Positions 1 through 10,296 are shown, numbered from the stretch's first letter. The stretch is DNA of 54,391 nucleotides from F1-120-MAGs118 sp013360535 (GCA_026647215.1 JAPKHC010000037.1:1-54391); one strand, 5' to 3'. Numbers and translations are program-made. Notes: generated by a model from the sequence alone, not told the origin.

Positions 1-133
1 AACTGCAGCGACCCCACGAACGGGGCAACAAAGACTGCGCATGGAAGCACGGCGGAAGGAGCCTCGCCGAACCCCGAGCCGAGAGATCCAAAACAAGAAG
101 TGCGCCCTTGACGAGGTGAGCCCCTCTCATGGA

Positions 134-264
134 AGCCAGATACCGGAATACCGAGCCAGAGCAATTTTTTCTGCAAACTGCGGCCTGCGTCGTAGGCGTT
201 GCCTTCGTCGCAAACCGCAGTTTGCAGAAAAAATTGCTCTGGCTCGGTATTCCGGTATCTGGCT
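134..264. repeat. Long perfect inverted repeat, family A copy 1
   Basis: Arms 134-183 and 215-264 are exact reverse complements over 50 bp, separated by a 31-nt spacer. The inner arm core GCCAGAGCAATTTT followed by TCTGCAAAC recurs in the inverted repeat at 51345-51477 with only two substitutions in 31 nt. The spacer carries GGCGTTGCCTTCG (195-207), which is the reverse complement of the spacer core in the second copy, so the two elements lie in opposite orientation. It sits just beyond the 3' end of the leftward 95-residue gene and could act as a terminator, but its size and dispersal suggest a mobile or replication-generated palindrome. No coding sequence was seen in the rest of 1-313. Confidence 0.9.
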
Positions 265-289
265 CGGTATTCCGCTGGCTCGGTATTCC
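240..289. repeat. Three direct copies of TGGCTCGGTATTCC
   Basis: The 14-mer TGGCTCGGTATTCC occurs at 240-253, 260-273 and 276-289. The first copy lies inside the right arm of the adjacent palindrome and the others extend outward, so the arm end has been tandemly amplified. The left arm contains only one complementary copy. Confidence 0.85.
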
Positions 290-313
290 TGCTCCGGCGC
301 GGGAGTCCGGCGA

Positions 314-601
314 CTACGCGCCCTTGCGGTAGCCGAGGCTCTTCACGATCTGCAGCACCTCGCTCCAGGCGGGGAACGGGCGACTCTTGTCGCGCTTGTA
401 GGTGTCGATCGCGTTGACGAACTCGAGCACGTCGCCCTCGAGCTCGCCTTCCTCGACGAGCTGCGCCTCGGGCGGCAGAGTGCCGCTTCCAGTCGGCTTG
501 TGAGCCTTCGCGGAGGAAGTCTTCGCGGCGTGCGTCTTCGCGCTCGCGGGCTTGGGCTTCGCTTCGACCTTGGGTTCACTCTTGGGGGCGTTCTTCTTCA
601 T
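314..601 (-). CDS. Small basic-tailed conserved protein (95 aa)
   Basis: Function is unknown. The N-terminal half (about residues 1-45) is a low-complexity Lys/Ala/Pro tail resembling histone-H1-like or nucleic-acid-binding tails. The C-terminal half is a compact acidic-then-amphipathic segment containing FVNAIDTYKRDKSRPFPAWS, followed by EVLQIVKSLGYRK, which looks like a small folded helical unit. I recall similar PxWSEVL..LGYRK endings in planctomycete-type small proteins, but cannot confirm this without a search. ATG at 601; no strong ribosome-binding site is visible. It lies 103 nt downstream of mtnA in the same direction, so may be the last gene of the purC-mtnA unit, with the big palindrome just past its stop. 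Product assignment is weak; existence as a gene is likely from codon bias and composition. Confidence 0.7.
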   Translation of the reverse strand: MKKNAPKSEPKVEAKPKPASAKTHAAKTSSAKAHKPTGSGTLPPEAQLVEEGELEGDVLEFVNAIDTYKRDKSRPFPAWSEVLQIVKSLGYRKGA

Positions 602-704
602 GGTGCGGGTCCGGGGAAGACCTCTATCGGCCCCGCGGCCCCGTCGCGCTTGAAGAATCCTCGCACCCGGCGCGCTCGCCCTTCGCGGGCCGCGAAAAAC
701 CGGG

Positions 705-1763
705 CTAGAGCACGCCGCCCCTGCGCAGCGCCGCCTCGACGCGCGCGGGGTTGGGACGCTCGATCACGCCAACTTCCGTGACGATGCCCGTGACCAGTCG
801 CGCGGGCGTCACGTCGAAGGCGGGGTTGTAGATCCTCACGCCCTCGGGCGCCGTGCGCTTGCCGAAGCCGCAGGCGACTTCCTCGCCGCCGCGCTCCTCG
901 ATCGGGATCTGGTCGCCGGTCGAGATCGCGGCGTCGAAGGTCGAGAGCGGCGCGCAGACGTAGAACGGGATGCCGTGCTGGCGCGCGAGCACCGCGACGC
1001 CGTAGGTGCCGATCTTGTTGGCGACGTCGCCGTTGCGCGCGATGCGGTCGGCGCCGACGAACACCGCGTCGATGCGGCCCTCGAACATCACGCGCGCGGC
1101 CATGTTGTCGGTGATCAGCGTGACGTCGATGCTCGACTGCTGGAGCTCCCACGCCGTCAGGCGCGAGCCCTGCAGCAGCGGCCGCGTCTCGTCGGCGAAC
1201 ACCGCGACCTTCTTGCCCTGGTCGTGCGCGACGTAGATCGGAGCGAGCGCGGTGCCGTAGTCGACGGTCGCGAGCCCGCCGGCGTTGCAGTGGGTGAGCA
1301 CGGTCATCCCGTCGCGCAGGAGCTCGGCCCCGAAGGCGCCGATCTTGCGGCAGATCGCCTTGTCCTGCTCGAAGATCGTGTGCGCCTCCTCGAACAGGCC
1401 CGCGACGATCAGCCTGCCCGCCGCGTGGTCGCGCGTGGCGCGCGCCACCATGCGGTCGAGCGCCCAGAACAGGTTGACGGCGGTCGGGCGCGACTTGGCG
1501 AGGTGCGCGGCGATTTCCTTGACGCGGCCGAGCGTGTCGTCGCGGTCGCGCTCGTCGAGCCGCTGCGCACCGAGCAGCACCCCGAAGCCCGCGGCGACCC
1601 CGATGGCCGGCGCACCGCGCACCGCGAGGCGCCGGATGCAGTCGAACATCTCGTCGACCGTGCGCACGTCGAGCACGACGCACTCGGTCGGCAGCAGGGT
1701 CTGGTCGATCAGGCGAACGTGGCCGGGCCGGCCACCTTCCCACACAAGCGTCGGGACGGGCAT
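705..1763 (-). CDS. mtnA: S-methyl-5-thioribose-1-phosphate isomerase
   Basis: Converts 5-methylthioribose-1-phosphate to methylthioribulose-1-phosphate in the methionine salvage pathway (cytosolic). The 352-residue length matches MtnA of the eIF2B-like family. Diagnostic stretches are visible in order: RGAPAIGVAAGFG near residue 50, the catalytic-cysteine region THCNAGGLATVDYG near the middle, ITDNMAA, and the acidic catalytic/sugar-binding loop GADRIARNGDVANKIGTYG. ATG at 1763, 13 nt after the purC stop, so purC and mtnA are very likely co-transcribed. No other methionine-salvage gene is in the window, so it could in principle act on a related aldose phosphate, but the motifs fit MtnA well. 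Confidence 0.93.
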   Translation of the reverse strand: MPVPTLVWEGGRPGHVRLIDQTLLPTECVVLDVRTVDEMFDCIRRLAVRGAPAIGVAAGFGVLLGAQRLDERDRDDTLGRVKEIAAHLAKSRPTAVNLFWALDRMVARATRDHAAGRLIVAGLFEEAHTIFEQDKAICRKIGAFGAELLRDGMTVLTHCNAGGLATVDYGTALAPIYVAHDQGKKVAVFADETRPLLQGSRLTAWELQQSSIDVTLITDNMAARVMFEGRIDAVFVGADRIARNGDVANKIGTYGVAVLARQHGIPFYVCAPLSTFDAAISTGDQIPIEERGGEEVACGFGKRTAPEGVRIYNPAFDVTPARLVTGIVTEVGVIERPNPARVEAALRRGGVL

Positions 1764-1776
1764 CGAAGGGGCTCTC

Positions 1777-2700
1777 TCAGGACATCTGCAGCGACGCGCC
1801 TTGCGGGAGGCGACCGGTCACCTTTCGGCAGATCTCGAGGTACTTCTCCACCGTGCGCGCGATCACGGCGGGGCTGAGGGTGGGCGGCGGATACTGCTTG
1901 TTCCAGTCGAGCGTCTCGAGCCAGTCGCGCAGGTACTGCTTGTCGTAGCTCGGCGGGTTCGTGCCGGGCTTCCACGACGCAGCGGGCCAGAAACGCGAGG
2001 AATCCGGCGTCAGCGCCTCGTCGATCAGGAGCAGCTTGCCCTGCCGCAGGCCAAACTCGAACTTCGTGTCGGCGAGCAGGATCCCCTGTTTCGCGAGGCT
2101 CTCGCTCGCGCGCGCGAACAAGGCCAGCGCCGCGTGCTCCGCCGCCTCGTACAGCGCGTCACCGACCTTCGCACGCGCCTCGGCGGGCGTCAGCGGCAGG
2201 TCGTGGCTGTCCTCTTTCGTCGTCGGAGTGAGGATCGGCTGCGGCAGCTTCGAGGCGAGCACGAGCCCGTCGGGCAGCGGAATGCCGCAGACCGTATTCG
2301 AGCGCTGGTATTCCTTGAGCCCGGAGCCCGCGAGGTAGCCGCGCACGACCCACTCGACCGGCGTCGGCTGCGCGCGCCGCACGAGCATCACGCGCCCGCG
2401 CAGGCGCTCGCGCCACTGGGGCGACAGCCCGTCGACGTCGTCGACCGACGTGCTGACGAGGTGGTTGGGCACGATGTCGCGCGTCTTCTCGAACCAGTGC
2501 GCGGCGAGCATCGTGAGCACCTCGCCCTTGAACGGCACGCCCTCGTTCATGATCACGTCGAAGGCCGACATGCGGTCGGACGTGACGAACAGGAGGTGCT
2601 CGGCGTCGACGGCGTAGATGTCGCGCACCTTGCCACTGGCGAGCCACGTGACTCCGGGAATCGCCTTCTCGCGACCGAGGTAGATCGGCTTGGTGCTCAT
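1777..2700 (-). CDS. purC: Phosphoribosylaminoimidazole-succinocarboxamide synthase
   Basis: SAICAR synthase ligates aspartate to CAIR with ATP in de novo purine synthesis. The reading frame extends much further upstream, but the recognisable protein starts at the ATG at 2698-2700 (MSTKPIYLGREK), giving 307 residues, typical of the longer SAICAR synthase type. Visible family signatures are SGKVRDIYAV near residue 22, TSDRMSAFDVIMNEGVPFKG (start-of-domain helix region), the substrate loop VVRGYLAGSGLKEYQ, and LADTKFEFGL followed by LIDEALTPDSSRFWP. It diverges from aroA (start about 100 nt away) and leads into mtnA. The other purine gene in the window, purM, is 32 kb away in a fused form. Confidence 0.95.
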   Translation of the reverse strand: MSTKPIYLGREKAIPGVTWLASGKVRDIYAVDAEHLLFVTSDRMSAFDVIMNEGVPFKGEVLTMLAAHWFEKTRDIVPNHLVSTSVDDVDGLSPQWRERLRGRVMLVRRAQPTPVEWVVRGYLAGSGLKEYQRSNTVCGIPLPDGLVLASKLPQPILTPTTKEDSHDLPLTPAEARAKVGDALYEAAEHAALALFARASESLAKQGILLADTKFEFGLRQGKLLLIDEALTPDSSRFWPAASWKPGTNPPSYDKQYLRDWLETLDWNKQYPPPTLSPAVIARTVEKYLEICRKVTGRLPQGASLQMS

Positions 2701-2802
2701 GGTTCGTGGGGGCTCGCGTGCTTGGGCGGCACGTTGCGGGGGAGTATGCCCGTGCCGCGAGCGGGCTACAATCCGCGGCCTCTCGCGGGAAGCCTGCACG
2801 AC

Positions 2803-4155
2803 GTGGAAACCAACTCCGGACGAGCGCTCGCGCGCGGGTTCGCGCCCTTGGGCGTGCCGCGTGGAGAACTGCGGGCGCCGGGCTCGAAGTCGCTGGCGCA
2901 GCGGGCGCTGCTCGTGGCGAGCCTCGCGCAGGGCGAGACGCGCATCGCGGGCCTTCCCGGCGGCGACGACGTGCGTGCGGCGCGGGAGCTCGTGCGTGCG
3001 GTCGGCTGCGACGTCCGCGAGCTCGCGCCTGCGGCAGTGAGCGTCGTCGGGGCGCCTCCGGGACCGCACCGCGGCTGGGTCGCCAAGGCTCCGCTCGAAC
3101 TCGGAGAAAGCGCGACGCTGGCGCGCTTCGCGCTCGCGATCGCGGGCCTGTGCGGGCGTGTGGGTGAGTCGTTCGAGCTGCGGGCGTCGGGATCGCTCGC
3201 GCGGAGGCGCGCGGAGGCGCTGGTCGACGCGCTCGAGCGCTCCGGCGTCGAGTTCCGCGCGCGACCGTGGCCTGCGCGCCTCACGCCGCTGCCGCCGCCG
3301 CCGACGCTGCGGCTCGTCGACGCGGGTTCGAGCCAGGAAGCGAGCGCGCTCGCGATCGCGCTGGCGGCGTGGCCCGACGAACTCGAGCTCGCGCTCGAAG
3401 GCGCGCTGCCGAGCGCGCCCTACTTCGAGATGACGCTGCGCGTGCTGCGGGACTTCGGGGCACGCGTCGAGCGGCGCGGGGCCTCGGTGTGGATCCACGG
3501 GCCGCTCGTCGCGCCCGCCCAGCCGCTGACGATCGAACCTGACGCGTCGCTGTCGGCGGTCGCGCTCGCGGCGGCGTGCCTCGGCGGCGGGGAAGTTGTC
3601 GCGCTCGGGCTCGGCGCGAGCTCGCCGCAAGGCGACGTGCGCATCGTCGAGCACCTGGGCGCGTTTGGCTGCGGCGCGCGCTTCGCGTCGCGTGGGCTCG
3701 CGGCTGCGGGCTTTCCGCAGCGGGCCGCGCACGTGGACCTGCGCGGCGAGCCGGACCTGGCGCCGGTGCTCGCCGCGATCGCGGCAGGAGCCGCGCTCGT
3801 CGATCCCACGGGCGAGAGCCGGCTCAAGGGGCTCGAGACGCTGCCGGGAAAGGAGAGCTCGCGCATCGAGGTGCTGTGCGAAGGACTGCGCGCCGCAGGC
3901 TGGCAAGCCGAAGCGAGCGCGAGCGAGCTCGTCGTGCGCGCAGGCGCGTGGCGCGGTGGGCTCGAGCGACCGCCCGAGGTCGTGCTCGATCCGCACGGCG
4001 ATCACCGCATGGCGTTCGCGTTCGCGTTGCTCGGACTCGTGCGGCCCGGAGTGTTCGTGCGCGCTCCGGAGTGCGTCGCGAAGAGCTGGCCGAGCTTCTG
4101 GAAGGACCTCGCTGGGCTCGGCGTGCGGGTCGAAGAACGCGCCGTGGCGCGCTGA
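2803..4155 (+). CDS. aroA: 3-phosphoshikimate 1-carboxyvinyltransferase (EPSP synthase)
   Basis: Transfers the enolpyruvyl group of PEP to shikimate-3-phosphate in aromatic amino-acid synthesis. Visible motifs: PGSKSLAQRALL at about residues 26-37, the family PEP/substrate site GKESSRI (normally KESDRI), GDHRMAFAFALLGL at 399-412, and VAKSWPSFWKDL at the C terminus. With the GTG start at 2803 (450 aa) the PGSKS motif sits where it does in most AroA proteins; an in-frame ATG at 2746 would add 19 residues (MPVPRAGYNPRP) and is preceded by GGGGGAG, so the start is uncertain. The sequence is unusually Ala/Arg/Leu-rich with many GAGCTC/GCGCTC codons. A rhodanese-domain gene follows 7 nt later. Confidence 0.9.
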   Translation: METNSGRALARGFAPLGVPRGELRAPGSKSLAQRALLVASLAQGETRIAGLPGGDDVRAARELVRAVGCDVRELAPAAVSVVGAPPGPHRGWVAKAPLELGESATLARFALAIAGLCGRVGESFELRASGSLARRRAEALVDALERSGVEFRARPWPARLTPLPPPPTLRLVDAGSSQEASALAIALAAWPDELELALEGALPSAPYFEMTLRVLRDFGARVERRGASVWIHGPLVAPAQPLTIEPDASLSAVALAAACLGGGEVVALGLGASSPQGDVRIVEHLGAFGCGARFASRGLAAAGFPQRAAHVDLRGEPDLAPVLAAIAAGAALVDPTGESRLKGLETLPGKESSRIEVLCEGLRAAGWQAEASASELVVRAGAWRGGLERPPEVVLDPHGDHRMAFAFALLGLVRPGVFVRAPECVAKSWPSFWKDLAGLGVRVEERAVAR

Positions 4156-4162
4156 GCGGCCG

Positions 4163-4471
4163 ATGGACGCACAACCGCGCCGTCTCGAGCCCAAGGTCGC
4201 GCGCGAGCATGTCCTCGCAGGCGACGCGTTGCTCGTGTGTGCCTACGACTCGCCCGTCTCGTTCCCCAAGTTCCCGCTGCCCGGCGCCATCCCGCTCGAA
4301 CGCCTGCGGCAGCTCGAGCCCGAGCTCGCCCGCGACACCGAGCTCGTCTTCTACTGCCGCTGTCCGAACGACAAGACTTCGATCGAGCGTGCCCGCGAGT
4401 ACCTCGCGCGCGGCTTCCCCAATTCCTGCGCGCTTTCCGGCGGCTTTCTCGCCTATCCGCGCAGTCGTTAG
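4163..4471 (+). CDS. Single-domain rhodanese-like sulfurtransferase
   Basis: A 102-residue stand-alone rhodanese domain. The loop ELVFYCRCPNDKTS (about 60-73) matches the YCxCPNExTS variant of the rhodanese active site; Cys65 or Cys67 would carry the persulfide. The preceding FPLPGAIPL (residues 37-45) is the usual H/PGAIP-type strand before the domain core. It probably moves sulfane sulfur or detoxifies sulfur/cyanide, but the acceptor is unknown. ATG 4163 lies 7 nt after aroA, suggesting co-transcription. No signal peptide is present. Confidence 0.8.
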   Translation: MDAQPRRLEPKVAREHVLAGDALLVCAYDSPVSFPKFPLPGAIPLERLRQLEPELARDTELVFYCRCPNDKTSIERAREYLARGFPNSCALSGGFLAYPRSR

Positions 4472-4487
4472 TTCGCCCGGAAACGAA

Positions 4488-4513
4488 GCCGGAGGACCCG
4501 CAGGCCCTCCGGC
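4488..4513. terminator. Bidirectional hairpin between convergent genes
   Basis: GCCGGAGG (4488-4495) pairs perfectly with CCTCCGGC (4506-4513) around a 10-nt loop, in the 81-nt gap between the rhodanese stop and the stop of the leftward secreted-protein gene. There is no T-run, so intrinsic termination is inferred from position and stem strength. Confidence 0.5.
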
Positions 4514-4552
4514 ATGCTCGAAATCGCGCGTGTCAGCCGCGCGAAACCGACT

Positions 4553-6406
4553 TCACGGAACCAGCGTGAACTCGAGGCCGTTCGACAGGTTCGTGGTCTT
4601 CACGGCCGGCGGATCCCTGTACCAGCCCTGCGCCTGCACGACGGTGCCGGCGCCAAACGGGACGCCGAGCGCGGTCGGGTGCGTCGCGACGAAGTTGAGC
4701 CAGTCGATCGAGAGCGCGCCATCGCACTGGTTCAACGTGCCGTTCGTCTGCTGCGTGCCCATGCGCTGGGTCGGGGACTTGACGCACAGGAAGCTCGTGC
4801 CGCCGATGCCCCAGGGCGTCGAGGCGCGGCCGGTGAGCCCGTAGAAGAGCAGGCCCTGCTTCTGGCCTTCGACGTTGCTGACCGAGAGCGTGAAGCCGCT
4901 CGTGGCCGAGGCCGAGGGCGTGCCCGTGCTCGAGATCGCCGGCGTGCAGCCGTTGGTCGAGGTGCCCGCGGTGCAGTACGCGACCGAGCTCGAGCCACCG
5001 CTCGTGCTGATGCGGAAGAGCCCCTGCGCGTAGGCCGTGCCCGCCGCGTTGCGGATGGACGCGACGAACAGCAGGTCGCCGTTGTCGAACAGCACGAGGT
5101 CGTCGTTGCCGAAGGTGTTGAAGAACGCGTCGTTGTCGAACAGGCCGTTGCCGTCGACGTCGATCGGATCGCCCTCGCGCACGATCTCGGTCGTGCCGTT
5201 GAGCACGATCACGCCGTTGCGCAGCGGGTCGACGTTGTCGGTGACGCCGCCGACCACCCAGTTGCCGTTCGAGTCGCCCTGATGGGCGAAGAAGCAGTCG
5301 CTGAAGGTCGTGTCGTCCCACAGCTCGGTGCCGCTCGCGAGCACGAGCCCGCCCTCGCGCGCGATCACGACGCCGTTGCGCACGACCCAGTCGACCTCGG
5401 TGACGTCGTTGTTGCCGCGCGCGAACCACGCCCCGTCGAAGCCCATCGCGACCTCGACGATGCCCGCGGCGTCGATCGGCTCGGCGAACCCGCTGCCGGG
5501 GATCACGAAGCCTTCCTGCAGCATGACGGTGCCGTCGTAGACGATCACGTCGTCGGCGGTCGTCACGCCGAGCAGGTCACCCTTCATCACGACGTGCAGG
5601 CCGTCGGCGCTGACCCAGGCGTCGTCGAAGCCGAGGTTGTCCCACGCGTCGCTCAGGCCCGAGAGCTGGCCGGCCGGAACCGTGGTGTCCTCGAGGTAGA
5701 GCAGGTTGGCGCCCGAGACGAAGATCTCGTCGTTGTTGGTCGAGGTCGGGAACTGGATCAGGTTGGCCTCGAAGGAGACGACACCCGCATCGGTGATCTG
5801 CACGTTCTCGAGGTTGTCGTTCCACAGCTCCGCGCCGGGCAGCTGGGGAATGTCGAGGCCTTCCTGCGCGTGCACCGTGTACGTGCCGGCGTTGTTCGTC
5901 ACGACGTAATCGTCGGCCGTCGAGGCTTCGCTCGTGTTGTTCTTGAACACGTACGTGCCCGAGGCGTTGATGCCCTGCTTGGTCTGGAAGGGGCCCATCG
6001 TCGAGCCGGCGACCGTGGCCCAGCTCGCGACGTTGCCCTCGCGCTCGACCACCACGCCGTCGACGATCAGCAGGTCGTCGGAGGTCGTCGGAGCGTCGCT
6101 GTCCGCGGAGAGGATCCAGTGGCCGTTGGCGCTGCCGAAGGGGCGGTCGAAGGGCGCGGTGTGGCCCGAGGTGTTGGGGAAGTTGAGGCCGGCGATGCCG
6201 GGGACGGCGGCCGTCGGGCTGCCGGTGATGCTCGTGAACACCACCTGCGCCGGAGCGATCGGCGCGAGCGACTGCGGCTGCGTGCCGAGCTGCGCGGGCG
6301 TCGGGAGGCGGGTGGGGAGGCGGTCGTTGGAGCCGTCCTGGGCGAGCGCGAAGCCGCCGAGGGCGAGCGCCGCGAGCGTCACGTTGCTGAGCTTGCGAGT
6401 GTGCAT
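4553..6406 (-). CDS. Secreted protein with repeated VxREG-type motifs
   Basis: Function is unknown. The frame is open upstream, but a signal peptide begins at the ATG at 6404-6406 (MHTRKLSNVTLAALALGGFALAQ), giving 617 residues with predicted cleavage near residue 22. The body holds about six imperfect repeats with the pattern DDxxVxNGxVVxREG: VDGVVVEREGN, TYTVHAQEG, YDGTVMLQEG, RNGVVIAREGG, NGTTEIVREGD. The C-terminal about 140 residues, beginning at YCTAGTSTNGC and running through LSVSNVEGQKQGLLFYGLTG, form a separate Cys-containing module with a Trp/Gly-rich end, which I associate with secreted planctomycete proteins. It is likely exported and beta-rich. It is divergent from galE and convergent with the rhodanese gene. 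Confidence 0.75.
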   Translation of the reverse strand: MHTRKLSNVTLAALALGGFALAQDGSNDRLPTRLPTPAQLGTQPQSLAPIAPAQVVFTSITGSPTAAVPGIAGLNFPNTSGHTAPFDRPFGSANGHWILSADSDAPTTSDDLLIVDGVVVEREGNVASWATVAGSTMGPFQTKQGINASGTYVFKNNTSEASTADDYVVTNNAGTYTVHAQEGLDIPQLPGAELWNDNLENVQITDAGVVSFEANLIQFPTSTNNDEIFVSGANLLYLEDTTVPAGQLSGLSDAWDNLGFDDAWVSADGLHVVMKGDLLGVTTADDVIVYDGTVMLQEGFVIPGSGFAEPIDAAGIVEVAMGFDGAWFARGNNDVTEVDWVVRNGVVIAREGGLVLASGTELWDDTTFSDCFFAHQGDSNGNWVVGGVTDNVDPLRNGVIVLNGTTEIVREGDPIDVDGNGLFDNDAFFNTFGNDDLVLFDNGDLLFVASIRNAAGTAYAQGLFRISTSGGSSSVAYCTAGTSTNGCTPAISSTGTPSASATSGFTLSVSNVEGQKQGLLFYGLTGRASTPWGIGGTSFLCVKSPTQRMGTQQTNGTLNQCDGALSIDWLNFVATHPTALGVPFGAGTVVQAQGWYRDPPAVKTTNLSNGLEFTLVP

Positions 6407-6563
6407 GGAGTTGGAGTGCCGGAGTCGAGGGTGGAGTGCGATTCGCGCCGCGCGCGAGAGAACAGATGGTGTACCCGCTCCACGCCGATCTCGGGAAGTC
6501 GCAAAGTTGGGGACTTGCGTGAAGATCGCGTTGTGACGCACGAGCGCGGTATGATTTTCGCCC

Positions 6564-7574
6564 ATGAATGAGCCGCAAACAGCGCAGAACCCCTCCGGGC
6601 CGGTGTTGATCGCCGGCGGCGCCGGGTACATCGGCAGCCACACGGTGCGCCTGTTCCAGGAGCGCGGGATCGAGGTGTTCGTCGTCGACAACCTCTCGAC
6701 CGGGCACCGCGACGCGGTCGGATGCGAGCTGGTGGTCGCCGACCTCGGGGACCGCAAGGCGCTCGACGCCATCTTCGCCAAGCACCAGCCGCGCGCGGTC
6801 GTGCACTTCGCCGCCAAGGCCTACGTCGGCGAGAGCGTGACCGACCCGGCCAAGTACTACCGCGAGAACGTCGTCGCCACGTTCACGCTGCTCGAGGCGA
6901 TGCGCGCGGCCGAGTGCCGCGAGATCGTGTTCTCGTCGACCTGCGCGACCTACGGCAACCCGCAGCGCGTCCCGATCGACGAGGACCATCCGCAGAACCC
7001 GATCTCGCCCTACGGGCGCACCAAGCTGCACATCGAGCACATGCTCGAGGACTACTCGCGCGCCTACGGCCTGCGCTTCGCCGCGCTGCGCTACTTCAAC
7101 GCCGCGGGAGCCGCACGCGACGGCAGCCTCGGCGAGCGCCACGACCCGGAGACGCACATCATCCCGCTCGTGCTCGACGTCGCCGCGGGGCTGCGCAAGG
7201 AGATCGCGGTGTTCGGCGAGGACTACGCGACGCCGGACGGCACCTGCATCCGCGACTACATCCATGTCGAGGACCTCGCCGACGCGCACCTGCGTGCGCT
7301 CGTGCGGCTGCAAGCGGGCGTCGAGCTGATCAAGGTCAACCTCGGAACCGGTCAAGGTTTCTCGGTGAAGCAGGTGATCGACTCGGCGCGGCGCGTGACG
7401 GGCCGCAACATCGCGGTGCGCATGGCGCCGCGGCGCGAGGGCGACCCGGCGCAGGTGATGGCGGGCGGGACGCGCGCGCGCGACGTGCTCGGCTGGGTTC
7501 CGGCGCGGCCGGCGCTCGACGACATCGTCGGCGACGCGTGGCGCTTCCACTGCCGCCGCCACGGGATCCGCTGA
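6564..7574 (+). CDS. galE: UDP-glucose 4-epimerase
   Basis: Interconverts UDP-glucose and UDP-galactose for surface polysaccharide or galactose metabolism. The 336-residue extended SDR protein shows the Rossmann motif GGAGYIGSH (residues 18-26), VVDNLSTGHRDA, the FAAKAYVGES segment, the serine/threonine active-site stretch SSTCATYGNP, and the catalytic YGRTK (Tyr-x-x-x-Lys), then RYFNAAGA, GTCIRDYIHVEDLADAH and NLGTGQGFSVKQV typical of GalE rather than a dehydratase. A TATGAT box at 6550-6555 lies so close to the ATG that a near-leaderless transcript is possible; no good -35 was seen. A hairpin follows about 70 nt after the stop. Confidence 0.92.
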   Translation: MNEPQTAQNPSGPVLIAGGAGYIGSHTVRLFQERGIEVFVVDNLSTGHRDAVGCELVVADLGDRKALDAIFAKHQPRAVVHFAAKAYVGESVTDPAKYYRENVVATFTLLEAMRAAECREIVFSSTCATYGNPQRVPIDEDHPQNPISPYGRTKLHIEHMLEDYSRAYGLRFAALRYFNAAGAARDGSLGERHDPETHIIPLVLDVAAGLRKEIAVFGEDYATPDGTCIRDYIHVEDLADAHLRALVRLQAGVELIKVNLGTGQGFSVKQVIDSARRVTGRNIAVRMAPRREGDPAQVMAGGTRARDVLGWVPARPALDDIVGDAWRFHCRRHGIR

Positions 7575-7646
7575 AAGCTCGTGAAGAAATAGGGATACGA
7601 GCTCTCAGAATGCTTGCTGCGCCGTCGCCTGGCGGCGCCGGACAGC

Positions 7647-7672
7647 GAGACCGTGAATATCTTCACGTTCTC
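7647..7672 (+). terminator. Hairpin downstream of galE
   Basis: An 11-bp stem with one mismatch (7647-7657 with 7662-7672) closes a TATC tetraloop; the inner part CGTGAA/TTCACG is perfect. It lies 72 nt after the galE stop in the 233-nt gap before dacB. There is no clear T-run, so terminator status is tentative. A second small stem GCTCGT/ACGAGC is at 7577-7602. Confidence 0.45.
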
Positions 7673-7807
7673 TGAGCCGCGCGACTCGCGCGGAGAACCG
7701 AGTTCCTGCTCGAAATCGCCGTCGCGATCGCCAGAATCGTGCGCCACAAGGGGCGTGCGCCGCCGGCCGAGAGGGGCCGGGGGCTGTCGCGCCGGATCGA
7801 ACCCGAC

Positions 7808-9486
<1,679 letters not shown>

Positions 9487-9490
<4 letters not shown>

Positions 9491-10296
9491 GCGCGCTGCC
9501 GACGCACGAGCTCGAGCGCACGCTGGCGGTGGCCGTCGAGGCCGCCGAGGACGCGGGTCGCATCCTGCTCGAGCACCTCGGGCACCTGCGGCGCGAGGAG
9601 ATCACGTCGAAGTCGATCGCGCGCGACCTGGTGACCGCCGCCGACGTCGCTAGCGAGCGCGCGATCGTCGCGCGCCTGCGCGCCGAGTTTCCCGGCCACG
9701 CGATCGAGGCCGAGGAAGAGGTGCGCGACGTGCGCCGCGGCGACGACGAGCTGCGCTGGTTCCTCGATCCGCTCGACGGCACGCTCAACTTCGTGCACGA
9801 GCTGCCGGCCTTCGCGGTCTCGATCGGCCTGTACCGCGGCACGACTCCGCTGGTCGGCGTCGTGCACGCGCCGCGCCTGCGCGAGACGTTCGCGGCGCGC
9901 GCGGGCGGCGGGGCCACGCTCAACGGCTCCCCGATCCGCGTCTCGCGCTGTGCGAGCGTCGGCGAGGCCTTCCTCGCCACCGGCTTCCCGTACCGGCGTG
10001 CCGAGCTCCCCAACAACAACCTGCGCAACTTCGAGGCTTTTTTCCTCGAGGCGCGCGAGATCCGCCGCATGGGCTCGGCCGCGATCGACCTCGCCTACGT
10101 CGCCGCCGGGCGCTTCGACGCGTTCTGGGAGCTGCACCTGGCGCCGCACGACGTCGCGGCCGGGGCGCTGCTCGTGCGCGAGGCCGGTGGGCGGGTGACC
10201 GACGTCGATGGGGGCGAGGACTGGCTGCGCGGCGGGCACATCGTCGCGGCCGGCCCCGCGCTGCACGAGACGGTCCGGGCGCGGCTCGAGCGCTAG
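9487..10296 (+). CDS. Inositol monophosphatase family phosphatase
   Basis: A 269-residue magnesium-dependent sugar/inositol phosphatase, possibly acting on inositol-1-phosphate, histidinol phosphate or PAP. Metal-binding motifs are seen in order: the acidic site AEEEV (about 77-81), DPLDGTLNFVHELP (about 95-108) and the C-terminal HDVAAGALLVREAGG, in which the usual Trp of WDxAAG is His. The GTG start at 9487 overlaps the dacB TGA as GTGA, and no other start fits the N-terminal helix. Substrate cannot be told from sequence, so no gene symbol is given; suhB-like is the safest family description. A 177-nt gap follows before uvrA. Confidence 0.87.

Noticed and set aside
1..133. Possible tRNA or small RNA at the left edge
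   Set aside because: No cloverleaf, no TpsiC box (GTTCRAATC) and no clear stem; nothing supportable.
975..1877. Long plus-strand frame opposite mtnA/purC
   Set aside because: It is an antisense shadow of high-GC coding sequence; mtnA on the minus strand has clear family motifs.
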